In this document: piece after piece, positions 1 through 4,397 of the stretch
How the letters are laid out: each line of letters begins with the position of its first letter
How positions within the stretch are numbered: position 1 is the stretch's first letter
Assembly: GCA_938030585.1 (NCBI GenBank)
Contig: CALHIA010000032.1
Coordinates: 1 to 7,064, forward strand
DNA from: an uncultured Candidatus Saccharibacteria bacterium
Lineage (GTDB): Bacteria; Patescibacteriota; Saccharimonadia; Saccharimonadales; Saccharimonadaceae
Direction: 5' to 3'
DNA: 7,064 nt
Position numbers and translations under genes: made by a program
The notes under the pieces: generated by a model
The model's input: only the letters and a program-made list of their open reading frames with translations
Databases searched by the model: none
Told to the model about the DNA's origin: nothing

Positions 1-134
1 AAAACGACCGAAATCACAATCATTAATAGGGCCATTACTTGGCGCCAAAATCCCCCTGGTAATTGATGGGTTGGAGCGGGGTCTTTTGCTCTACCTCTAG
101 ACGTTCGACGTCTTCCTCGTGTTTGTTTAGCCAT
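1..134 (-). CDS. ftsK: FtsK/SpoIIIE-type DNA translocase, N-terminal fragment (runs off left edge)
   Basis: Reading the minus strand from an ATG at 134-132 gives 44 codons without a stop to the window edge. The peptide starts with an Arg/Lys-rich tail (MAKQTRGRRR), then LPGGFWRQV, then the beginning of a hydrophobic helix (MALLMIVISVV). A basic tail followed by a GFWRQ-like motif directly before the first membrane helix is typical of FtsK N-termini in Patescibacteria; this is recognition from family knowledge, and the motor and gamma domains that would prove it lie outside the window. FtsK is an inner-membrane hexameric ATPase that pumps chromosome ends through the closing septum. An in-frame ATG two codons upstream (140-138) abuts the -10 box and would precede the predicted transcript start, so 134 is preferred. 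There is no Shine-Dalgarno. Another basic-tailed membrane protein cannot be fully excluded. Confidence 0.66.
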   Translation of the reverse strand, partial: MAKQTRGRRRTSRGRAKDPAPTHQLPGGFWRQVMALLMIVISVV

Positions 135-151
135 AAACATATTATAGCATA
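132..151 (-). promoter_or_regulatory. Extended -10 promoter of ftsK, predicted leaderless
   Basis: On the minus strand TATGCTATAAT occupies 151-141: a perfect TATAAT (146-141) preceded by the TGn extension (149-147). No convincing -35 is seen 16-18 nt upstream, as is usual for extended -10 promoters. Only six bases separate the -10 from the ATG at 134, so a start seven bases after the -10 falls on the A of the ATG. That predicts a leaderless mRNA and agrees with the missing Shine-Dalgarno. Confidence 0.68.
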
Positions 152-179
152 ATTATAGGGAAGAAAATCAGTTAAAAAA

Positions 180-217
180 TAAAAAAAGAGCGCCAAATTT
201 TGACGCTCGTTTTTTTT
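180..217 (-). terminator. Intrinsic terminator after the 254-residue membrane protein gene
   Basis: GAGCG (188-192) pairs with CGCTC (204-208). After one C-A mismatch the stem continues with CAA/TTG around a three-base loop. On the minus strand the hairpin is followed by seven T (187-181) and more T-rich sequence, 23 bases after the TAA at 233-231. A T-run also follows on the plus strand (210-217), so the element could work both ways, but no plus-strand gene points at it. It insulates ftsK from its upstream neighbour. Confidence 0.82.
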
Positions 218-230
218 GGGTTTTAAGAAA

Positions 231-995
231 TTAGATTCTTACATTATTATATTTTTCATCAGCACAGACCAATGCCTTTTTTGACGACCCATTTTTTTCA
301 TTATAATCATTTAGGTTATGAATGATAGTTTTGAACTCGGCAGGTATTTTATTGCACTCTGGAGCAGCCTGACCTTCCATACCTACTTTCCACTCCCCAG
401 TGGCAATATTTAGATACCAGTAAGAAAAATAACCACCGGCTGGTAATATTATTTGTGTATCTTGGTTAAACCTGTCTTTATATACACCCATACCAATAGG
501 GCTCATATGGGCGATAAGATATTTACCATCTGTGGATGTAAAAATTTCTTGAAAGTAAGGTTCTCTCCAAGCTTCAGTTATATGATGTCCATCTTGATCC
601 GGTTCACCGTTAAGTGGGTCTTTTGAGTATGTGCTTGACTTTATGATGTCATATAGTTTTTTAATTTGTGCATCATAAACCATCGGCTTCACAATCTCTT
701 TCACCGTCACATTGTCTTGCTTCACGTCAGTGATCTTGGTCTGGGTAGCTTCCTCGTATTTCGCAATGGATTCATTCGCAGATTTGACTTTTTCTTTCGA
801 TTCTACAAGCTCTTCATTTAGCTTTTTCGTGTCCTTATTCTTTGAAGTATAAACATAAGCTAAAGCGCTACCTAAAGCTAAAGTAGTAATAGCAAAAAAT
901 ATGGCCATAGCCTTCACTCCGCCATGACCCTGCGCCTTTGCTTCACTATGTACGGAATTTATCTCCGTATTATTTTCGAAATTAGTATCATTCAT
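231..995 (-). CDS. Hypothetical single-pass membrane protein with coiled-coil stalk
   Basis: 254 residues; I do not recognise a family. A polar N-terminus (1-27) is followed by one hydrophobic segment (about 28-50, starting KAMAIFFAITTLALG). A Lys/Glu-rich stretch (about 52-90) with heptad-like spacing looks like a short coiled coil. A C-terminal globular domain (about 100-254) is rich in Tyr, Trp and Gly and has two Cys (214 and 244) that could form a disulfide if it is outside the cell. Hydrophobic segment plus stalk plus soluble domain suggests a surface-anchored protein, N-terminus inside; this is inference. The start at 995 is supported by AGGAGAG on the minus strand (1013-1007), 11 bases upstream. 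It is transcribed alone, between its own promoter and a terminator. Base composition is patchy: AT-rich stretches alternate with segments near 50 percent GC. Confidence 0.85.
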   Translation of the reverse strand: MNDTNFENNTEINSVHSEAKAQGHGGVKAMAIFFAITTLALGSALAYVYTSKNKDTKKLNEELVESKEKVKSANESIAKYEEATQTKITDVKQDNVTVKEIVKPMVYDAQIKKLYDIIKSSTYSKDPLNGEPDQDGHHITEAWREPYFQEIFTSTDGKYLIAHMSPIGMGVYKDRFNQDTQIILPAGGYFSYWYLNIATGEWKVGMEGQAAPECNKIPAEFKTIIHNLNDYNEKNGSSKKALVCADEKYNNVRI

Positions 996-1051
996 GATAA
1001 CTTTTTCTCTCCTGTATTAATAATAATTACAACTAGACCTTTCTACTTACG

Positions 1052-1080
1052 TTTATATATGACAAATCGAAAAATTACAA
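1052..1080 (-). promoter_or_regulatory. Candidate sigma-70 promoter for the 254-residue membrane protein gene
   Basis: On the minus strand TTGTAA (1080-1075, four of six to TTGACA) and TATAAA (1057-1052, five of six to TATAAT) are separated by 17 bases. Transcription would start near 1045, giving a leader of about 50 nt that contains the AGGAGAG ribosome binding site. It lies back to back with the rpsF promoter. Confidence 0.45.
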
Positions 1081-1120
1081 TGATTTTTATTGTGGAAAAC
1101 TCTGTATTTTTCTCTATTTT

Positions 1121-1131
1121 TATGCTATAAT
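1121..1131 (+). promoter_or_regulatory. Extended -10 promoter of the rpsF operon
   Basis: TATGCTATAAT contains a perfect TATAAT (1126-1131) with TGn directly before it (1123-1125). It is identical over 11 bases to the ftsK promoter element on the other strand. No good -35 is seen at 16-18 nt. The predicted start near 1138 gives a leader of about 56 nt that includes the hairpin at 1149-1174 and a strong Shine-Dalgarno. Confidence 0.72.
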
Positions 1132-1148
1132 CTATACATTATTAGCTC

Positions 1149-1174
1149 AGCAAGTAACTTAAGGTGTACTTGCT
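1149..1174 (+). promoter_or_regulatory. Leader hairpin upstream of rpsF, possible autoregulatory site
   Basis: AGCAAGTA (1149-1156) and TACTTGCT (1167-1174) are perfect inverted repeats of 8 bp around the ten-base loop ACTTAAGGTG. There is no T-run, so it is not a terminator. It ends six bases before the Shine-Dalgarno (AAAGGAG, 1181-1187). rpsF operon leaders in several bacteria are bound by the S6:S18 complex to repress translation. That precedent makes this a candidate operator, but I do not see the CCG element of the described motif, so the role is inferred from position only. Confidence 0.5.
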
Positions 1175-1193
1175 TTAACCAAAGGAGTGCAAA

Positions 1194-1544
1194 GTGAAAC
1201 AGTATGAACTTACTGTCTTAATTCATCCTGATCTCGAGATGAATTTGACACCAGCCTTAGACAAAATTAAGAAACTCATTGAGTCTAACGACGGTAAAAT
1301 CGTCAAAGAAGTCAATGAGGGTAAGAAGCGTTTGGCTTATCCTATCGAAAAAGAAGACTATGCAGTCTACTACGCTTTCGATTTGGAACTTCCAGCTCAG
1401 GCTCCAGCCAAGATTTCTTCCACTCTTAACATCACCGAGGAAGTCTTACGTTATCTCTTAGTCACCGTCGATGAACGCAAAGCTAAATTTGAAGCTAAGC
1501 GCAAGGCCCGTGCTGACAAAAAAGAGTCTAAAGACGAAGAATAA
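1194..1544 (+). CDS. rpsF: 30S ribosomal protein S6
   Basis: 116 residues, full length for S6. Family signatures are clear: YELTVLIHPDLE at the N-terminus (first beta strand), GKKRLAYPIEKEDYAVYYAF (about 43-62) and NITEEVLRYLLVTVDE (about 79-94). A charged Lys/Glu tail follows (95-116). S6 is a small split beta-alpha-beta protein that binds 16S rRNA in the 30S platform as a heterodimer with S18, encoded two genes downstream. The start is GTG at 1194, chosen because AAAGGAG (1181-1187) sits six bases upstream and the S6 consensus begins exactly there. It is the first gene of the plus-strand operon. Confidence 0.97.
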   Translation: MKQYELTVLIHPDLEMNLTPALDKIKKLIESNDGKIVKEVNEGKKRLAYPIEKEDYAVYYAFDLELPAQAPAKISSTLNITEEVLRYLLVTVDERKAKFEAKRKARADKKESKDEE

Positions 1545-1569
1545 TTAAACAATTAAGTGAGGTATATTT

Positions 1570-2001
1570 ATGGCGCGGGGATTTAGTAAAGCAATCATTA
1601 TTGGTAATGTTGTTCGCGATCCAGAAACTAGAGCTACGACTTCTGGCTCAGAAGTTACTAGCTTCTCAGTGGCAGTGAACTACAATTATGTGATGAACGG
1701 CGAAAAGAAAGAACAAGTTTCTTATATCGAAGTTTCTGCTTGGGGTAAACCAGGCAATGTGATTGCTCAATATGCAAAAAAAGGTACACCAATCATGGTC
1801 TCAGGCCGCTTGTCTCAACGTACTTATGAAGATAAGACCGGTGCCAAGCGTTCCGCAGTGGAAATCGTTATGGAAGACTTTAACCTTCTCGGTAGCAGAT
1901 CCCAAGAATCTACCACCAGTAGTTACAGTCAGGCTATGCCAGATTCTATTCCAGATGATATTCCAGATGGCGAAATTGACCTCAGTGAAGTACCATTCTA
2001 A
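1570..2001 (+). CDS. ssb: Single-stranded DNA-binding protein
   Basis: 143 residues. The OB-fold (about 1-112) shows SSB landmarks: GFSKAIIIGNVVRDPETR at the start, SVAVNYNY, a conserved Trp58 in YIEVSAWGK, GTPIMVSGRLSQRTYEDKTG and the closing strand EIVMEDFNLLG. The linker is short, about 20 residues against 50 or more in many SSBs, and the protein ends in the acidic tip GEIDLSEVPF. The tip keeps the terminal Pro-Phe that docks replication and repair partners, though with EV in place of the usual DI/DL. SSB coats single-stranded DNA during replication, recombination and repair. ATG 1570 is preceded by GTGAGG (1557-1562). The rpsF-ssb-rpsR order is the widespread bacterial arrangement. Confidence 0.96.
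   Translation: MARGFSKAIIIGNVVRDPETRATTSGSEVTSFSVAVNYNYVMNGEKKEQVSYIEVSAWGKPGNVIAQYAKKGTPIMVSGRLSQRTYEDKTGAKRSAVEIVMEDFNLLGSRSQESTTSSYSQAMPDSIPDDIPDGEIDLSEVPF
1939..1977 (+). repeat. Short tandem repeat coding the SSB acidic tail
   Basis: CCAGATTCTATT (1939-1950), CCAGATGATATT (1951-1962) and CCAGATGGCGAAATT (1963-1977) are three imperfect copies of a 12-base unit, the last with a 3-base insertion. They encode PDSI, PDDI and PDGEI just before the C-terminal tip, suggesting the acidic tail grew by small in-frame duplications. Confidence 0.6.
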
Positions 2002-2028
2002 TAATTAAAGCGAGAAAAGAGAGAAAAA

Positions 2029-2226
2029 ATGAGAAGAATCAAGAACGATCCAAATCTTTATTTCGATTATAAAGATATCAAAACCATGCAACGCTACATC
2101 GATGTTTACGGTCGTATCGAGCCAATCGCTAAGACTGGTTTGTCTGCTAAGCAACAACGCCAATTGGCTGTCGCTGTTAAGCGTGCCCGTCACCTAGCCC
2201 TCCTACCATTCGTTTCAAATAACTAA
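2029..2226 (+). CDS. rpsR: 30S ribosomal protein S18, short form
   Basis: 65 residues, shorter than the common 70-90. The core is unmistakable: FDYKDIKTMQRYIDVYGRI (about 12-30), then TGLSAKQQRQLAVAVKRARHLALLPF (the last two helices). The usual basic N-terminal tail with its zinc-type Cys is missing; the protein starts almost directly at the conserved FDYKD region and contains no Cys at all. The normally Arg-rich PRRxTG segment reads EPIAKTG here. S18 pairs with S6 in the 30S platform, which fits its place two genes after rpsF. Start ATG 2029 has only a purine-rich, weak Shine-Dalgarno (AAGAGAG, about 2017-2023). Confidence 0.95.
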   Translation: MRRIKNDPNLYFDYKDIKTMQRYIDVYGRIEPIAKTGLSAKQQRQLAVAVKRARHLALLPFVSNN

Positions 2227-2237
2227 AAAGGAGAATT

Positions 2238-2798
2238 ATGTACGGACCAACCGATTTAAAGAAAAATACTCTAATTACTCTTGATGGTCAGCCATACAAG
2301 GTTATTGAATATTCCCAAAAAGTGATGGGGCGTGGTGGCTCAATCGTCAACGTACGTGTCAAAAACTTAATCACTGGTGCGCTTATTCCTAAGACTTTTA
2401 AGGGTCAGGAAAAGATTGAACCAGCTGAGGTTTCTACCAAAAAAGTACAATATCTCTATCGTGATGAGGAGAAATTCTACTTCATGGATCCAAGTACTTT
2501 TGAGCAATATGAATTGTCTTCCGAGATGGTCGGCGATTCCAAAGATTTCATGAAGGACGGTGATGAGATGGAAATCCAGTTCTACAACGGAACTGCCATC
2601 AACCTCACTCTTCCTAAGAATCTTTGGCTCGAAGTGACCTACACCGAGAATGCCGTCAAGGGCGATACATCTACTTCCGTCATGAAGGATGCTACCCTCG
2701 AAACTGGCGTAGTGATTAAGGTTCCTGCCTTTATCAAAGAAGGTGATGTGGTTTCTGTGGATACCGAAACTTACGCTTACCGTGAACGTAAAAAATAA
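2238..2798 (+). CDS. efp: Translation elongation factor P with Arg at the loop tip
   Basis: 186 residues, the normal EF-P length. The KOW-like domain I (about 1-63) carries the tip loop; two OB domains follow (about 65-126 and 128-186), with SSEMVGDSKDFMKDGDEMEIQFYNG in domain II and TGVVIKVPAFIKEGDVVSVDTETYAYRER at the end. EF-P enters the ribosomal E site and promotes peptide-bond formation at polyproline stretches. The tip, where E. coli and Bacillus have Lys in PGKG, reads MGRGG here, placing Arg32 at the usually modified position. Arg is used by the EarP rhamnosylation branch, but the surrounding residues differ from the SGRNAA-like loop known there. The ATG at 2238 has AAAGGAG (2227-2233) four bases upstream. 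It sits 11 bases after rpsR in the same operon. Confidence 0.97.
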   Translation: MYGPTDLKKNTLITLDGQPYKVIEYSQKVMGRGGSIVNVRVKNLITGALIPKTFKGQEKIEPAEVSTKKVQYLYRDEEKFYFMDPSTFEQYELSSEMVGDSKDFMKDGDEMEIQFYNGTAINLTLPKNLWLEVTYTENAVKGDTSTSVMKDATLETGVVIKVPAFIKEGDVVSVDTETYAYRERKK

Positions 2799-2802
2799 TT
2801 AG

Positions 2803-3435
2803 ATGAAAAAAGCTATAGAATCTAAAAAATCTGAAGTTACATCAGATGTAGTTTCTCGAGCGGAGAATAAGCTTGCTGGGGCATCGCAAGCTTTTTCTTT
2901 TGATTTCCGAGATAAAACCGTGCTGGATATTGGTTCAAGTACCGGTGGATTTACCGAGTATGCTTTGCGCCGTGGTGCGAAGCGGGTTTTTGCGGTCGAA
3001 AAGGGGACCAATCAAATGAAGGCTCCACTGCGTTTCGCTCCACGTATTACCCTTCTAGAAAAAACCGATATCTTTTTTGTGGATTTTGCTAAGTTCGGTC
3101 CAATCGATGTGGTACTAGCCGACGTGTCTTTTGTTTCTTTGAAAAAAGTGCTTGCTCATCTTAAGTCGCAGCCTGAAGTTCGGTCGGCAGACTTTTTGAT
3201 GATGTTGAAGCCTCAGTTTGAAGCTAAAGCTTATGAGCTTAAAAATGGTATCGTGAAGAACGAAAAAATCCGTCGTGAAATTATTAAAGATTTTGAACTT
3301 TGGCTCAAACAAAATCATTTCAAGGTCGTGGATAAGCGTGATAATTTTCTGGCCGGCAAAAATGGCAATGTCGAGCGCTTCTATTATTTGAAATTGGTTG
3401 AAAACTCTGTGCGTTCGCATTATAATCATAAGTAA
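2803..3435 (+). CDS. TlyA/FtsJ-type rRNA 2'-O-methyltransferase lacking the S4 domain
   Basis: 210 residues, a Rossmann SAM-dependent methyltransferase of the TlyA (hemolysin A) family. Visible motifs: VVSRAENKLAGA (16-27, matching the segment after the TlyA S4 domain), the SAM loop LDIGSSTGGF (41-50), Glu66 in AVEKG, ADVSFVSL (106-113) and MLKPQFEA (134-141). GKNGNVERF follows (185-193). Asp107, Lys136 and Glu191 match the expected FtsJ catalytic residues. TlyA 2'-O-methylates cytidines in 16S and/or 23S rRNA. The usual N-terminal S4 RNA-binding domain, about 60 residues, is absent. A TAG at 2800-2802 lies in frame directly before the ATG, so no longer start exists. There is no Shine-Dalgarno and only four bases separate it from the efp stop, suggesting translation by reinitiation. 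Substrate site is not deducible. Confidence 0.85.
   Translation: MKKAIESKKSEVTSDVVSRAENKLAGASQAFSFDFRDKTVLDIGSSTGGFTEYALRRGAKRVFAVEKGTNQMKAPLRFAPRITLLEKTDIFFVDFAKFGPIDVVLADVSFVSLKKVLAHLKSQPEVRSADFLMMLKPQFEAKAYELKNGIVKNEKIRREIIKDFELWLKQNHFKVVDKRDNFLAGKNGNVERFYYLKLVENSVRSHYNHK
3398..3426 (+). promoter_or_regulatory. Internal sigma-70 promoter inside the end of the tlyA-like gene
   Basis: TTGAAA (3398-3403, five of six to consensus) and a perfect TATAAT (3421-3426) are separated by exactly 17 bases. The same TTGAAA-17-TATAAT arrangement stands before RNase J. The start would be near 3433, only about four bases before the ATG at 3437, giving a nearly leaderless mRNA for the last gene of the operon. 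Confidence 0.55.
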
Positions 3436-3436
3436 T

Positions 3437-4345
3437 ATGAACCCAGAAAATTCAAATTCTTATCAATCAGAGAATAATCCGGTAGAAAACTCTGCTCCAA
3501 TAGAAGATTCTGCTCCAGTAGAAAATTCTACCACCGTAGAAGAAACTACCCCAGTAGAAAATTCTAGCACCGTAGAAGATACTACTCCAGTAGAAAAATC
3601 TACTACAGCGGAAGATACCTACACTCCGTCGGTGCAGGAGCTTGCCATGACCTCTGATATGGCAGATGAAAAAGTCAAAGTTAAATTAGATCAAAAAGTC
3701 ATTGCTGTTATCGTCTCTGTTGCTGTGCTTATCGTCGCGGTGGCAGGTTTTGGCATTTGGGCAATTGCGAAATCCAAAGCCGATAATCACGATGGTGTTT
3801 CTGGGTCCAATTCTGCTCAGCAGTCAAAAGACGGCTCCTCCATGGTGAAGAAGACTGAGGCTTCCGCCGACGACGGGTTAATCGATCCAGATAAGGATGA
3901 AGCCTATGTTAAGAAAAAGAACGATTACACGGCTAACCCTGAGGAATACGTGAATAATTTTAATCTTGATGTTGCCTCTTGGGAAGATTTTGGTAATTTT
4001 ACCTACCTACTTTTCTCTGATACGAATAACATCGAAGGGGAAAATTTTAAGGACAACGTCTTGCAGGATCCGGATGAAGCAGTGAAGCGTCTCGATGCTT
4101 TAGAAGAAAAACTTGGAAGTGGTAATGAATCTCTGGAAAAACTCTTTACTCTCTATCGTGCTCATCTTTACCTCATCGCAAATAATCCAGATGTGGCGAA
4201 AATTTATCTCGATCAGGTGGATGAAAATTCTCTGACTAAGAACCTAAAGAAGCTCTACTATGAATTGGCCGCCAAGTATTATGGCCTCGCCGAAGATTAT
4301 GATAAATCTCAGGAATATTACGACAAATATAATTCCGCCGAATAA
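3437..4345 (+). CDS. Hypothetical single-pass membrane protein: repeat N-terminus, helical TPR-like C-terminus
   Basis: 302 residues from ATG 3437; I do not recognise a named family. An acidic Pro/Thr/Ser-rich N-terminal region contains eight hexapeptide repeats (16-63). One hydrophobic helix follows (about 88-111, KVIAVIVSVAVLIVAVAGFG), then a polar linker (112-150) and a helical domain (about 160-302). Its last third, including DEAVKRLDALEEKL, LFTLYRAHLYLIANNPDVAKIYLDQV and YYELAAKYYGLAEDYDKSQEYYDKY, has the spacing of tetratricopeptide-type helix pairs. That suggests a membrane-anchored scaffold; topology is uncertain because Lys flank both sides of the helix. The ATG lies one base after the tlyA-like stop and has no Shine-Dalgarno. 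An in-frame TTG at 3398 would add 13 residues but is part of a promoter -35 and is rejected. The gene ends the operon before a strong terminator. Confidence 0.88.
   Translation: MNPENSNSYQSENNPVENSAPIEDSAPVENSTTVEETTPVENSSTVEDTTPVEKSTTAEDTYTPSVQELAMTSDMADEKVKVKLDQKVIAVIVSVAVLIVAVAGFGIWAIAKSKADNHDGVSGSNSAQQSKDGSSMVKKTEASADDGLIDPDKDEAYVKKKNDYTANPEEYVNNFNLDVASWEDFGNFTYLLFSDTNNIEGENFKDNVLQDPDEAVKRLDALEEKLGSGNESLEKLFTLYRAHLYLIANNPDVAKIYLDQVDENSLTKNLKKLYYELAAKYYGLAEDYDKSQEYYDKYNSAE
3482..3625 (+). repeat. Eight 18-bp tandem repeats coding a [VIA]-E-x-[ST]-x-x hexapeptide
   Basis: Units begin at 3482, 3500, 3518, 3536, 3554, 3572, 3590 and 3608, all exactly 18 bases, for example GTAGAAAATTCTACCACC. 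They encode VENSAP, IEDSAP, VENSTT, VEETTP, VENSST, VEDTTP, VEKSTT and AEDTYT. VEN-type and VED/VEE-type units largely alternate, hinting at a 36-bp higher-order unit. The last copy is the most diverged. Confidence 0.9.
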
Positions 4346-4366
4346 AATCAGTCTAAGCTAGTAGTT

Positions 4367-4396
4367 AAAAACACCCAGATTGCTCTGGGTGTTTTT
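4367..4396. terminator. Bidirectional intrinsic terminator between convergent genes
   Basis: AAAAACACCCAGA (4367-4379) and TCTGGGTGTTTTT (4384-4396) form a perfect 13-bp stem with a TTGC loop. The A-tract and T-tract at the base let it act in both directions: for the rpsF operon ending at 4345 on the plus strand, and for RNase J, whose stop codon begins at 4400 on the minus strand, just before the hairpin. Confidence 0.93.
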
Positions 4397-4397
4397 C

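Noticed and set aside
1091..1099. DnaA-box-like TGTGGAAAA (one mismatch to TGTGGATAA)
   Set aside because: It is a single site in an AT-rich intergenic region without a cluster or an adjoining dnaA/dnaN, so there is no support for an origin.
924..1130. Plus-strand open frame of 68 codons over the start of the 254-residue gene and its promoter region
   Set aside because: It is antisense to a well-supported gene and overlaps both divergent promoters. Its peptide is an Ile/Phe-rich translation of AT-rich DNA with no family resemblance.
1976..2005. Possible internal promoter before rpsR (TTGACC, 18 bases, AATAAT)
   Set aside because: The -10 lacks the highly conserved first T, the spacing is off optimum, and the -35 lies in the SSB coding end. 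It is weaker than the other promoters and not needed in this operon.
3398..3436. A 13-residue N-terminal extension of the 302-residue membrane protein from a TTG at 3398
   Set aside because: The extension overlaps the tlyA-like gene, has no Shine-Dalgarno, and its TTG is the first half of the -35 box TTGAAA. ATG 3437 directly follows the upstream stop and the -10.
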